In this document: positions 1-10,991 of the stretch, piece by piece
Layout: the number at the start of each line of letters is the position of its first letter
Position numbering within the stretch: position 1 is the first letter of the stretch
Source of the DNA: Ahaetulla prasina
Taxonomy: Eukaryota; Chordata; Lepidosauria; Squamata; Colubridae
DNA: 64,000 nt
Reading direction: 5' to 3'
NCBI RefSeq assembly: GCF_028640845.1
Contig: NC_080542.1
Coordinates: 63,935,064 to 63,999,063, forward strand
Position numbers and translations under genes: made by a program
The notes under the pieces: generated by a model
Seen by the model: the letters and a program-made list of their open reading frames with translations, nothing else
What the model was told of the DNA's origin: nothing
Database searches by the model: none

Positions 1-190
1 ATTTTTTGACAGTGAGAACAATTAACCAGTGGAATGGCTTGCCTTCAGAAGTTGTGGATGTTCCATCACTGGAGGCTTTTAGGAAGATAATGGACAGCCA
101 TTTGTCTGAAATGTATAGGATTTCCTGCTTGAGCAGGGTGTTGAACTGGAAGGTCTCCAAGGTCCCCTTCCAAATGTGGACATCTATATA
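1..190 (+). mobile_element. CR1/L3-like LINE, 3' end fragment
   Basis: This is the last part of a CR1-clade ORF2 and its 3' UTR. The translation contains RTINQWNGLPSEVV followed by a helix ending in HLSEM, which is the usual C-terminus of CR1 reverse transcriptase. It is followed by the tail wording 'gacctccaaggtcccctt' in slightly altered form. The (ATTCT)n array seen at other copies is absent here. It is cut by the window start. Confidence 0.85.
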
Positions 191-204
191 ATGTATAATT
201 ATAT

Positions 205-2025
205 AATATAATGATGAAACAATTAAAGCTAACCTCTTTAACACATTCTTTGGCTCAGTCTTTGTTAACAGCGATGGCTTATACCAGACATTCCCCGATC
301 GTACCAACAATGAGTACAACGACCTAACACATATAGATTTCATAGAAGATAATGTTGAAAAAGCTCTTCGCAAACTGAAACCATCCCTATCTATTGGACC
401 TATGTGCATACTTCTTAAAAAAGCTTTCCACTAATATAGCAGAACCCCTAAGCATAATCTTTAGAAAAGCTTTCATGACCAGTTCTCTACCCAAACATTG
501 GTCACTAGCCACGGTCATCCCTGTCTTCAAAAAAGGCCACCCCAGCCTAGTTGAAAGTTACAGACCAATCTCTTTATGCTGCGTCACCTGCAAAGAAATG
601 GAATCCATAATCAACCAATCCATTACCCTCCACCTAGAAACAAATAACCTACTCTCTAATAAACAGTGGCTTCAGAAAAAAATTATCACGTAATTTACAA
701 CTTCTTCACTGCAAAAACATATGGACTACAAATCTTGATCAGGGCAAAGCAATAGATGCAATCTACATAGACTTCTGTAAAGCTTTTGACTCAGTAGTAC
801 ATGATAAACTTCTCAAAAAACTAAAATCCTACGGCATCTCAGGACCCCTCCACAATTGGATAACAAATTTCCTGACAGACAACAAGTGTTCAAAATTGGC
901 AATGCTATATCAAATCCTGTTCCTGTCAAAAGTGGCGTTCCCCAAGGCAGTTCTTGGACCAACACTCTTCATATTATATATTAATGATCTCTGTGACCAA
1001 ATAACAAGTAATTGTGTTCTCTTTGCTGATGATGTCAAACTATTTAACACCACCAATAATACTACTACCTTTCAAAAAGACCTTGACTTTGTATCTGAAT
1101 GGTCTAAAACTTGCCAACTCCAAATCTCTACCATTAAATGTTCACTCTTGCATATTGGAAAAAAGAACCCAAACACTAAGTACAAGCTTGATGGACATTA
1201 CCTTACAGATGACCCCCACCCTGTTAAAGACGTTGGAGTTTTCATATCAAATGATCTAAGTGCCAAAGCCCACTGCAACTATATCACAAAAAAGGCATTA
1301 AGAGTTGTAAACCTAATCTTGCGTAGCTTCTTCTCCAAAAACACTATTCTACTAACCAGAGCATATAAAACATTTGCTAGACCAATTCTTGAATACAGCT
1401 CGACTGTTTGGAACCCATACCACATTTCTGACATCAATACAATTGAACGTGTCCAGAAATATTTTACAAGAAGAGTTTTCCACTCCCCTTAATACAACAA
1501 AATACCTTATGCCACCAGACTTGAAATCCTGTGTTTAGAAAATTTAGAACTATGCTGTCTTTGACATGACTTGAGTTTAACTCACAGAATTATCTATTAC
1601 AATGTCCTTCCTGTCAAAGACTACTTCAGCTTTAATTGCAACAATACACGAGCACACAATAGATTTAAGCTTAATGTTAACTGCTCCAATCTTGATTGCA
1701 GAAAATATGACTTCAGTAACAGAGTTGTTAATGCTTGGAATACACTACCTGACTCTGTGGTCTCTTCCCAAAATCCACAAAGCTTCAACCAAAAACTGTC
1801 TACTATTGACCTCACCCCATTCCTAAGAGGTCTGTAAGGGGCGTGCATAAGAGCACAAGAGTGCCTACCATTCCTGTCCTATTGTTTCCTTTCTTTATAT
1901 TCAATTAATTTAGTTATTACATACTCATATATATATATACTTACATATTGTATAGTTATTTCATGCTTACACTCATATATACTGTGTGACAAAATAAATA
2001 AATAAATATAAATAAATAAATCTAG
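205..2025 (+). mobile_element. Jockey-superfamily LINE 'family A', RT domain to 3' end, degenerate
   Basis: This is a 5'-truncated non-LTR retrotransposon that lacks its endonuclease. Residue blocks in several frames give a linker, then RT motifs: a stretch with VIPVFKKG and SYRPISLCCV, then FADDVKLFN near 1018-1050 (the catalytic FADD is intact), then GVFISNDLSAKAHC. The thumb has RPILEYSSTVWNP, and the C-terminus is RVVNAWNTLPDSVV to FLRGL at about 1836. Several frameshifts and stops break it. The 3' UTR ends in a TA-rich stretch and an (AAATA)n tail after 'tgtgtgacaaaa'. The same family recurs at 3225, 15060, 35788, 36832 and 44855. The clade could be Rex1/Babar, L2 or CR1; I cannot decide between them. 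Confidence 0.8.
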
Positions 2026-3056
2026 ATGCATTGTATTCAGTAGCAACTGAGCCCATGAATTCTCCAACATGAAATTTCACAAAACCTGTTCTTTTCCTCC
2101 AAGTTATTTAACATCTATATAAGATGGTTGGGACAGGTCACCCACTGATTTGATGCAAGATATCATCATTAGACTGCATGCCCACAGATACATAAGGCCG
2201 CAATCTGAGGAAAAAGCGCTCATACACATAGTTGTAGCATGAATACATAAGTACTCAAGAAAATATGTATCACATAGATCCTATGGTCACTGCTGCCTAA
2301 AGGATAGATTTCTAGAGGTCATGTTCTGAAGGCTTTCCTTATCTTATTTGAGGTACCATAGTATTAGAATTAGAATATAGCTATATTGAATTGAAATATG
2401 AAATCCTGACTTTTTTTCCCTGGGAGGTTTCATAATCTGTTTTGGAAAAACATTTCTGGATTTTACACTTATAATATAACATGGCCTGATAAGTTTCCTC
2501 AGGCTTAAAGGCTCAGAAGGAAGAGGATAAAGTAAGATTCTGTTTATCAAAATGCTGCTATTTAATTGAAGCATTTCATGAAATCTCACTTTAGAAGGAA
2601 TTGGGTCTCTGAACAGCAAAAAATAAATATTATGACTTATCATAAAAATGATTCAATTCTTTAGTAGCATACACATAGACATATCTGAAATTTCAGAGTG
2701 TGTGTGAAAGCAAAGTTCTCTGTTGTTACAGATTCTCATATGACACAGGCATCTCTAAGCCTTTATAATAACAGTGGTTGAAAAATATGGCAATAGCTTT
2801 TCAATTCCTGTTCTAGCACTACATAAGTCAAGAAGTACTAATTCCATTTTTTATGTATTTATTATATTTGCAGAAGACAGTGTATTATGTTATCTAGAAG
2901 TAAGGCACCTGACAATATTTTCCTTGGGTAAAACATTTAATTTCAGAGAAGTGATGTTTTCCCAAGATCAATCCTAATTGGTAAACATTTAAAGACTGTC
3001 TAATTTCCAAATAATATATAGAATGCTTAAATTGACTAATCACTATTTAAATCTAC
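2026..3056. other. No recognisable feature
   Basis: A/T-rich intronic sequence. I see no exon with matching splice sites and no repeat I can name. The open frames at 2344-2643 (minus) and 2774-2977 (plus) show no domain. Confidence 0.5.
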
Positions 3057-3224
3057 CATGTTTTCCTGAGTATAAGATGCATCTTTTTCCCCCCAAAAAA
3101 GAGGGTGAAAATCAAGGTGCATCTTATACTTTGAATGTAGTCCCGCCCAGCTTCTCAAACGGAGGTTTCAGAGGCTGAAAAAAGATTCAGAAATGAAGCT
3201 TCAGACAAGAAGCCCCCTCTTCCC

Positions 3225-3262
3225 ATAATCCCAAAAGCTTTAACCAAAATCTTTCTACTATT
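3225..3262 (+). mobile_element. Family A LINE, part 1 of an interrupted 3' end
   Basis: The words 'cccaaaagctttaacc' and 'ctactatt' match the family A C-terminal codons seen intact at 35910-35945. The sequence then stops and the antisense L2 begins. The element continues at 6159. Confidence 0.75.
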
Positions 3263-6158
3263 TATTTATTTATTTATTAATCACATTTATATACCGCCCT
3301 ATCTCCCGAGGGACTCAGGGCGGTTCACAGGCAAGTAAAAGACATATAAATACACACTAAAACCACATTTAAAAAACTTATTCTACAAAGCTGAATTAAA
3401 AAGCAATATAAATAATAAAAACCCATTTAAAACCAATATAAATTTAAAAACTAATCCAGTCCTGCACAAATGAATAAGTGTGTTTTAAGCTCGCGACGAA
3501 AGGTTCGGAGGTCCGGAAGTTGACGGAGTCCTGGGGGAAGTTCGTTCCAGAGGGTAGGAGCCCCCACAGAGAAGGCCCTTCCCCTGGGTGTCGCCAGACG
3601 GCACTGCCTAGCTGACGGCACCCTGAGGAGTCCCTCTCTGTGAGAGCGCACGGGTCGGTGAGAGGTAGCCGGTAGCAGTAGGCGGTCCCGTAAATAGCCC
3701 GGCCCTATGCCATGGGCGCTTTAAAGATGGTCACCAAAACCTTGAAGCGCACCGGAAGGCCACAGGTAGCCAGTGCAGTCTGCGCAGGATAGGTGTCACG
3801 CAGCCACGAGGGCTCCCTCTATCACCAGCAGCCGCATTCTGGACTAACTGAAGCCTCCGGATGCCCCTCAAGGAGCCCCATGTAGAGAGCATTGCAGTAA
3901 TCCAGGCGAGATGTCACGAGGCGTGAGTGACCGTGCATAAGGCATCCCGGTCTAGAAAGGCGCAACTGGCGCACCAGGTGAACCTGGTGGAAAGCTCTCC
4001 TGGAGACGGCCGCCAAATGATCTTCAAAAGACAGCCGTTCATCCAGGAGGCGCCTAAGTTGCGCACCCTCTCCATCGGGCCAATGACTCGCCCCAACAGT
4101 CAGCCGTGGACTCAGCTGACTGTGCGGGATGCCGGCATCCACAGCCACTCTGTCTTGGAGGATTGAGCTTGAGCCTGTTTCTCCCCATCCAGACCCATCG
4201 GCTTCCAAACACCGGGACAGCACTTGATAGCTTCATTGGGGTGGCCGGTGTGGAAAAGTACAGCTGGGTGTCATCAGCGTACAGCTGGTACCTCACACGA
4301 AGCCACTGATGATCTCACCCAGCGGCTTCATATAGATGTTGAACAGAAGGCGAGAGAATCGGCCCTGCGGCACCCACAAGTGAGGCGCCTCGGGGCCGAC
4401 CTCTGCCCCTGTCAACACCGTCTGCGACCGGTCGGAGAGATAGGAGGAGAACCACCGATAAACGGTGCCTCCACTCCCAATCCCTCCAACTGGCGCAGCA
4501 GGATACCATGGTCGATGGTATCAAAAGCCGCTGAGAGGTCTAATAGGACCAGGGCAGAGGAACATCCCTATCCCTGGCCCTCAGAGATCATCCACCAACG
4601 CGACCAAAGCCGTCTCAGTGCTGTAACTGGGCGGAAACCGGACTGGAGCAGGTCTAGATAGACAGTTTCATCCAGGTGCAGAAACTGATATGCCACCATA
4701 CTCTCTACAACCTTCGCCAGCGGGTTGGAGACCGACGATAATTACCTAAAACAGCGGGTCAGGAAGGCTTCTTGAGGAGGGGCCTCACCACCGCCTCTTT
4801 CAAGGCGGCCGGGAAGACTCCCTCCAACAAGGAAGCGCTCGTAATCGCCTGGAGCCAGCCTCGTGTCACCTCCTGAGTGGCCAGCACCAACCAGGAGGGG
4901 CACGGGTCCAGTAAACACGTGGTGGCATTCAACCTACCCAACAACCTGTCCATGTCCTCGGGAGTCACAGGGTCAAACTCATCCCAGACAATATCACCAA
5001 GACCACCCTCAGACGCCCCATCTGAATCACCAAAATTTTGGTCCAGAACGTCCCGAAGCTGAACGATTTTATCGTATAGATAACCGTTAAACTCCTCAGC
5101 ACGTCCCTGCAACGGGTCATCCCGCTCCCCCTGGTGAAGGAGGGAACGGGTCACCCGAAACAGGGCGGCTGGGCGGTTATCTGCCGACGCAATGAGGGAG
5201 GAGACGTAGCAACGCCTCGCTTCCCTCAGTGCCACTAGGTAGGTCCTAGTATAGGACCTAACTAGTGTCCAATCAGCTTCTGAACGGCTAGACCTCCAAG
5301 AACTCTCTAGGTGTTTTCTCCGGCGTTTCATCCCCCTCAGCTCCTCAGAGAACCAAGGGCGGTTGGGATCTCGCGGGTCAGAGGCGCAGAGGCACGACAC
5401 GGTCTAAAGCCCCAGCCACAGCCCGTTCCCAGGCTGCGGCTAGTTCCTCTGCCGTGCCGTGAGCCAGACCCTCAGGAAATGGCCCAAGCTCCGTCCGGAA
5501 CCTCTCCGGGTCCATCAGGTGCCTGGGACAGAACCAACGTAGCGGTTCCGTCTCCCTGCGGTGTTGGGTAGCGGTCAGAAAGTCCAGGCGAAGGAGAGAG
5601 TGATCTGACCATGACAAAGGTTCTGTGACTACATCTCTCAAGTCCAGATCCTGCAACCACTGACCAGAGATAAAAATCAGGTCCAGTGTGCCTCCCCCGA
5701 TGTGAGTGGGGCCATCCATTACTTGAGTCAGGTCCAAGGCCGTCATGGAAGCCATGAACTCCCGAGCCACTGTTGATGACGAGCCGGCAGATGGCAAGTT
5801 AAAGTCCCCCATGACTAAGAGTCTGGGGGTCTCCACTGCCACCCCAGCAAGCACCTCCAGGAGCTCGGGCAGGGCAGCTGTCATACAGCAAGGAGCCAGG
5901 TACGCGACTAGCAAGCCCATCTGACACCTATGACCCCATCTCACAAAGATGAATTCACATCCGGCAATCTGAGGTACAGTGGTTTCCCTCGGCTCTAGAC
6001 TCTCTTTAATAACAACTGCCACCCCCCCACCCCTACCCTGGGCCCTCGGCTGATGAAATGCACGGAAGCCCGGTGGGCACATTTCGACCAGGGGCACGCC
6101 CCCTTCGGTGCCCAACCAGGTCTCCGTAACGCCTATAAGATCCGCGGCGCCCCCCTGA
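3263..6158 (-). mobile_element. L2-clade LINE, endonuclease to 3' tail, degenerate
   Basis: An L2-type non-LTR retrotransposon lies on the minus strand, inserted in family A. From 6158 downwards it encodes an apurinic-type endonuclease with LIGVTETWL, VMGDFNLPS, HIGGGTLDLIF and SWSDHSLL (about 5400-6150). A linker and the start of RT follow (WLQAITSASLLEGVFP, 4759-5400). Next come the RT catalytic block YADDTQLYF (near 4290), SRLDYCNALYMG (near 3890) and a C-terminus with FSVGAPTLWNELPP (3451-3651). The 3' UTR ends near 3263 in 'agggcggtatataaatgtg' and (TAAA)n. Frameshifts separate the blocks. G+C content is far above the surroundings. The first 15 codons of the open frame starting at 6202 come from the neighbouring family A tail, not from L2. 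Confidence 0.85.
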
Positions 6159-6254
6159 ATTGACCTCACCCCATTCCTAAGAGGACCATAAGGGGCGTGC
6201 ATAAGAGCACAAACATGCCTACCGTTCCTGTCCTATTGTTTTTCTTTTTTCTTC

Positions 6255-6255
<1 letters not shown>
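6159..6255 (+). mobile_element. Family A LINE, part 2
   Basis: This resumes exactly where part 1 stopped: 'attgacctcaccccattc', then 'taaggggcgtgcataagagc' and 'cctgtcctattg', which are the family A stop region and 3' UTR seen at 1808-1885 and 35943-36020. The shared 'att' at 3260-3262 and 6159-6161 is the only possible target duplication I can see. It is then split again by the PLE. Confidence 0.75.
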
Positions 6256-6298
<43 letters not shown>

Positions 6299-6307
<9 letters not shown>

Positions 6308-6480
6308 GGTCTTTGGTTATTTAGGTTTTCTCCCACGTAAAATTGGAAGTGTCGACGAAGTCTCATTCATCATCTTCAGGCTTCAGCTTCGTGCTTCTGG
6401 GAGCAATGTGTGATTGCAACTGTTTCTTCCTTTTTAACTGCTAGTGGGGGTTTGAACTGATTGGGTGGGAGCTTGGCTGT
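6299..6480 (-). repeat. PLE terminal repeat (pLTR), 3' side
   Basis: This is the reverse complement of 9189-9370, from 'gtaggtctttggttatt' to 'gaactgattgggtgggagc'. The hammerhead-like core is broken here: about 13 nt spanning the GAAAC block and the cleavage triplet are missing near 6352. Confidence 0.8.
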
Positions 6481-7407
6481 GCTCTGATTGGATGGGGTTT
6501 TTTTTGTGCTCTGATTGGCTGGGGGTGTGTCCTGTTTGGGTGGGTTTGGCTTGGTTGTCTCAGACTAGTTTGAGTTGCAGGGGGATTTGAGCTGGTGAGC
6601 TGCATTGCTGTTGTTTGGCTTCGTGGTCGTGGTCGTGCTACATCTTCATAGTGGGTGTCAGTCTGCTGCATGTATGGATTGGAGGGGTTTGAAATGGCTA
6701 ATGTTGCAGCTGCGGTCTGGCTTCTGGTCCTTGGTCGTGCTTCATGATCAGTGTGGGTTTGGGTCTGCTTTCTGGGTGGATGTGTGGTGGTGACATCCTG
6801 TGTGGACCTCGTGAGTGTGGGTCTGGTGTCATTCCTCGTGTTAGGGACTCGTTTGTCAATAAGGGCGGGTTTCCAAATGGCTGGTAGGCGGGAGGTATCA
6901 TCTCGTTTGTTCATGCTGTGTGGGCGTTTTTCTATCTCGATGGCTTCTCTGATTATTCTGTTGTTAAAGTGTTCAGTTTTGGCGATAGTTCTGGTCTTTT
7001 TAAAGTCAATATCATGTCCTGTGACTTTAAAGTGTTGGACCAGGGAAGAAGTTGGTTCCTCTTTTTTGAATGAGTTCTTGTGTTCTTCAATGCGTGCACT
7101 TATTCTTCTGTTGGTTTGTCCAATGTATGTGGTGGGGCAGGCGGTGCATGGGATTTCATATACTCCTTGATTTTCTAACTCAATTTTGTCTTTGGGGTTT
7201 CTTAGGATGGTGGATATTTTTCGGTTTGTGCAGAATGCTGTCTTGATGTTGTGTTTGTGGAGGATCTTGCTGATTCTGTCTGTGGTGCCTTTTATATATG
7301 GGAGGAGGGCTGTGCCATTTTCTTGTTCTCTGTCTTGGATTTTAGTGGGGGGTTCTTTTTGGATTAGTTTGGTAATCTTATTTCTCTGGAATCCATTGGA
7401 TGTTAGT

Positions 7408-8753
7408 ACGTTAGTGAGAGTGTGTAGTTCGGTTTTTAGGTGTTGTTCGTCAGCTAAGCATTTTGTTCTGGAGATGAGTGTCTTGGCTACGGAGTTGATC
7501 TGTGCTGGGTGGTGGTGTGAGAGTGCATGCAGATAGCGGTTTGTGTGTGTTTTCTTCTGGTAGATGGTGTGTCCTAGGGAGCCATTGGGTTTCTGTAGAC
7601 TAAGACATCTAGGAAGGGAAGTTGGTTGTTAACTTCTGTTTCCATGGTGAACTGTATTTTGGGGTGTAGGCTATTGAGGTGTGTGAGGAAGTTGTCAAGT
7701 TTTTCTTTCCCGTGTGGCCAGATTATGAAGGTGTCATCTACATATCTGAGCCAGAGTTTGGGTTTGTGATCAGATTTTTCTAGAGCTTGGGTTTCAAAGT
7801 GTTCCATGTAGAGGTTGGCAATGACAGGTGAGAGGGTGGTCCCATGGGTGCTCCTTCTATTTGTTTGTATTTTGTCCATTATAGATGAAGTATGTGTTGG
7901 ATAGGCAGTGGTTGGTCAGATCTAGGATGTGCTTGGGGGTTATATTTGTTTTGGATAGCTGTCAAGGCTTCTTTGATTGGCACTTGGGTGAAGAGGATAT
8001 GACATCAAAGCTCACGAGTAGGTCGCTGGGCTGTAAGTTTTGTTTCTTTATGATCTCTATGAACTGGAATGAGTTTTTACGTTAGTGAGAGTGTGTAGTT
8101 CGGTTTTAGGTGTTGTTCATCAGCTAAGCATTTTGTTCTGGAGATGAGTGTCTTGGCTCTGAGTTGATCTGTGCTGGGTGGTGGTGTGAGAGTGCGTGCA
8201 GATAGCGGTTTGTGTGTGTTTTCTTCTGGTAGATGGTGTGTCCTAGGGAGCCATTGGGCTTCTTGTAGACTAAGACATCTAGGAAGGGAAGTTGGTTGTT
8301 AACTTCTGTTTCCATGGTGAACTATATTTTGGGGTGTAGGCTATTGAGGTGTGTGAGGAAGTTGTCAAGTTTTTCTTTCCCGTGTGGCCAGATTATGAAG
8401 GTGTCGTCTACATATCTGAGCCAGAGTTTGGGTTTGTGATCAGATTTTTCTAGTGCTTGGGTTTCAAAGTGTTCCATGTAGAGGTTGGCAATGACAGGTG
8501 AGAGGGGTGATCCCATGGGTGCTCCTTCTATTTGTTTGTATTTTTGTCCATTATAGATGAAGTATGTGTTGGATAGGCAGTGGTTGGTCAGATCTAGGAT
8601 GTGCTTGGGGGGTTATATTTGTTTTGGATAGCTGTCAAGGCTTCTTTGATTGGCACTTGGGTGAAGAGGGATATGACATCAAAGCTCACGAGTAGGTCAC
8701 TGGGCTGTAAGTTTTGTTTCTTTATGATCTCTATGAACTGGAATGAGTTTTTT
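7408..8753 (-). repeat. Tandem duplication inside the PLE coding region
   Basis: Unit 1 (7408-8078, 671 bp) and unit 2 (8079-about 8753) are near-identical. Both run from 'acgttagtgagagtgtg' to 'gaactggaatgagttttt'. The junction at 8078/8079 has 'ac' microhomology. Each unit carries the YVDD block and RT thumb, so the element has two copies of RT motifs B-C. Confidence 0.85.
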
Positions 8754-9188
8754 ACATGTGAGGCAATGGATTCTGCATAGGGCTGTAGTTGTTTGGCAAG
8801 AAATTTGGCTAGGTTTTGTAGAGGTGAGCCTATGGAGCTGACTATGGGTCTGAGTGGGGTTCTTTCTTTGTGTATCTTGGGGAGACCATAGAGCTTAGGG
8901 CATCTGGATGATTTCTCTCTGGGGATGATTCTTTGTTGGATTTCTTCGCTGATGGGGGAGGCTTTTATTTTGGATCTAGTGGTTTTTTCTAGGTAGGTGG
9001 TGGGGTCTGTTTTTAGGGGCTTGTATGCAGGGTCTTGGAGTAGGTTGGTTAATTTGGTTTGGTAGTCAGATGTGTTCATAACCACCGTGGCATTGCCCTT
9101 GTCTGCTGGTAGGATTATTATGCTGGTGTCTTTTTTCAGGTTAAGTAGTGCTGTCTGTTCTTCTTTGGGTAAGTTGCTTTTGGGTGGC

Positions 9189-9391
9189 TCCCACCCAATC
9201 AGTTCAAACCCCCACTAACAGTTAAAAAGGAAGAAACAGCTGCAATCACACATTGCTCCCAGAAGCACGAAGCTGAAGCCTGAAGATGACGAATGAGACT
9301 TCGTCGAAACGTCGCCAAGACACTTCCAATTTTATGTGGGAGAAAACCCGAATAACCAAAGACCTACATACAAACACCCGCGAAAACCTCA

Positions 9392-9395
<4 letters not shown>
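9189..9395 (+). repeat. PLE terminal repeat (pLTR), inverted 5' copy
   Basis: This matches 6299-6480 in inverted orientation, starting at 'cccacccaatcagttc' and ending in 'cgaaaacctcagaa' before (AT)n. The two arms could fold into a hairpin about 180 bp long with the coding region as the loop. Confidence 0.8.
9280..9313 (+). ncRNA. Hammerhead-ribozyme-like core in PLE pLTR
   Basis: The core boxes are visible: CTGAAGA (CUGANGA, 9280-9286), a stem II with arms GACGAA/TTCGTC (9288-9293 and 9300-9305) closing a TGAGAC loop, then GAAAC (9306-9310) and GTC (9311-9313) as a possible cleavage triplet. One extra T (9287) lies between the first box and stem II, and stem III is almost absent. PLE pLTRs are known to carry minimal hammerheads with very short stem III that act as dimers. 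Activity is not shown by the sequence. Confidence 0.55.
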
Positions 9396-9465
<70 letters not shown>

Positions 9466-9469
<4 letters not shown>

Positions 9470-9562
9470 ATCTCCTTATATTTCCTCATATATATGTTTA
9501 TATACTATATAATCTTTTTGTGTAATGCTTATATATATTGTTGTGACAAATAAAATAAATAA
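9466..9562 (+). mobile_element. Family A LINE, part 3 (poly-AATA tail)
   Basis: After the PLE the family A 3' UTR resumes: 'gtaatgcttatatatattg', 'ttgtgacaaataaaataaat'. This matches the ends at 1960-2025 and 36050-36095. It closes the nested insertion before the MITE resumes. Confidence 0.7.
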
Positions 9563-9852
9563 ATCTGAAGTGCTGAAAGAAAAAGAAAAAACAGAGCTTC
9601 AAGGCTTTTTTTCTGAAGCTGTTTCAGAGGCTTTCAGAGGCAGAAAAAAAAGCAAAAAAAAAAAAAGCAAAGGCACAGAGCTCTGTTGCTCTTTGCCAAA
9701 GAACCTGTTGCTAAAATTCACCTCTGGAACAGCTGACTGGGAGTATTCTGGGAGGCTGATCCACCTGCCAATCTGCTTTTTCCTTATTTTCCTCCCCAAA
9801 AACTAAGGTGCATCTTATATTCCGGTGCATCTAATACTCCAAAAGATATGGT

Positions 9853-10462
9853 AAGTCAATTAAAATTAAACTTAGATTTGTATTTATGGGAAAGGTTTGT
9901 AAAGGACCACTTTCACAATTTTGGATTTTTACTCTTGTATCTATATACCGTTATTAATATTATGTGTTTTTCCTTTGATTCTGATAAGTGCAAAATTGTA
10001 AATTTACATAAATGGTGATCCAATCTATTTGCAGGTGCTGTCAGCATAAATAGTTGTGTGTGGGAGAGGAGTGCTCTCAGTTTTCTTACATCAGCCTTTG
10101 AATATGTGTCTGGCTAAGAAGACTGATAAAGATGGAACTGTGTTGATGCCTAACCATGTCAGCAATTGTCCAGAGTCTCTGGGACTCAGGCAGCAATATA
10201 AATTTAATAATAAAAATAACTTCTCTATGGATACCACTTGTCATGGTGGAAGGACTTGTGATGGTCTGATGAGATTGAGAGTTACATTGGCAGTAGTATA
10301 TTCTACCAGAAAGATAACCAATGCTACACAGGTCTCTGGGTGTACCCATTTTCTATAGTAAGAACACAGAAAAAGAATCCTATACTGTATTCATCATTGC
10401 CCAGGTCAACAAGGACCATGTCAGGTCTTAGAGTCCCAGAACATCAGTCGCAAGTGGACAAT
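9853..10462. other. Unassigned sequence, possibly an old repeat
   Basis: No exon or clear element. The stretch 10230-10450 ('tggtggaaggacttgtga', 'caggtctctgggtgtaccc') has the feel of an old retroelement fragment, but I cannot name it. The open frame 10056-10358 shows no domain. Confidence 0.35.
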
Positions 10463-10986
10463 TGTCGTGTCCCACTCCTCCGCTGACGGCTGGGTCAGGG
10501 AAATCCGAATCAGGCTTGCCTCTGCAGCTCTGCCCAAAGTCCTAGCAAAGTCCTCAGAGCAGGCAGGAGACCAGAAAGTGACTTCAGCAAGATAAGTTCG
10601 ACTTTGCCTGACTCAGAGACTGCCAGAAAGCAGATCCTTTATATAGGCCATGGGGTGTGGCTCCATGACTCAGCACTCATTAAGGCCTGCTCCTCCCTTC
10701 CTTCTGTTGCCTCCGCCTATCCAGTCTTCTGATGCGAGGGTCACTCCAATCAGCAGCTGTTGTTGGAAATAAACTTTCCTCAGGCTCACATGCTGTGGAG
10801 GAGGGGGAGGGGTCTAGCTGCTCCGTTTGCCTGGGCATGGAGCCAGGGCTGGGGCCGGGGGGTGCTCCCTCCACTTCAGCTTGTCTGGGCATGGAGCCAG
10901 GACTGGGGCCGGGACGCATACATTCCTCCGTGTTTGGGAGCAGATAAGAAGGCCCCGGCTGCTGTGAGAGCGGGCAAGACACAACA
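10463..10986 (-). mobile_element. Solo LTR with 5-bp target duplication
   Basis: A 524-bp element runs from 'tgtcgtgtc' to 'gacacaaca', which are inverted-repeat termini of the TG...CA type. A perfect 5-bp duplication ACAAT flanks it (10458-10462 and 10987-10991). On the minus strand a TATATAAAGG box lies near 10633-10643, about 170 bp from the 3' end, so minus is the likely transcription direction. G+C-rich U3 carries a 54-bp direct repeat (10831 and 10885). There is no internal region, so the element is probably a recombined gypsy-type or retroviral LTR. The open frame 10680-11147 lies partly in U3 and shows no domain I can name. Confidence 0.8.
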
Positions 10987-10991
10987 ACAAT

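Larger units (their letters stand above)
6256..9468 (-). mobile_element. Penelope-like element with GIY-YIG domain, rearranged
   Basis: A PLE lies on the minus strand within an (AT)n tract. The RT is encoded from about 9085 down: KLYGLPKIHKERTPLRP, LVSFDVISLF (motif A aspartate), GSPLSPVIANLYM (motif B) and LRYVDDTFII (motif C, intact YVDD). The thumb QLPFLDVLVY follows. The GIY-YIG endonuclease lies at about 6900-7170 (TTYIGQTNRR in antisense, then HKNSFKKE). The C-terminal basic tail starts MNKRDDTSRLPAIWKP (6441-6914). The coding part contains a 671-bp tandem duplication and frameshifts, so no intact protein remains. Long terminal repeats lie in inverted orientation at both ends. Confidence 0.85.
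3057..9852. mobile_element. TA-flanked MITE split by 6.3 kb of nested retroelements
   Basis: The two outer pieces, 3057-3224 and 9563-9852, look like the ends of one non-autonomous DNA transposon. The left end reads 'taccatgttttcctgagt' then 'ataagatgca'. The right end reads in reverse complement 'taccatatcttttggagt' then 'attagatgca', so the terminal inverted repeats match imperfectly over about 27 bp and a TA lies at each end. A second member starts at 56047 with 'taccgtattttttggact'. The superfamily is not assigned; a TA duplication is only suggested. Confidence 0.6.

Noticed and set aside
3927..5571. Plus-strand open frames of 67-145 codons
   Set aside because: These are antisense shadows of the L2 LINE coding sequence.
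6751..7536. Hydrophobic plus-strand frames resembling membrane proteins
   Set aside because: They are the reverse strand of the PLE GIY-YIG and RT region.
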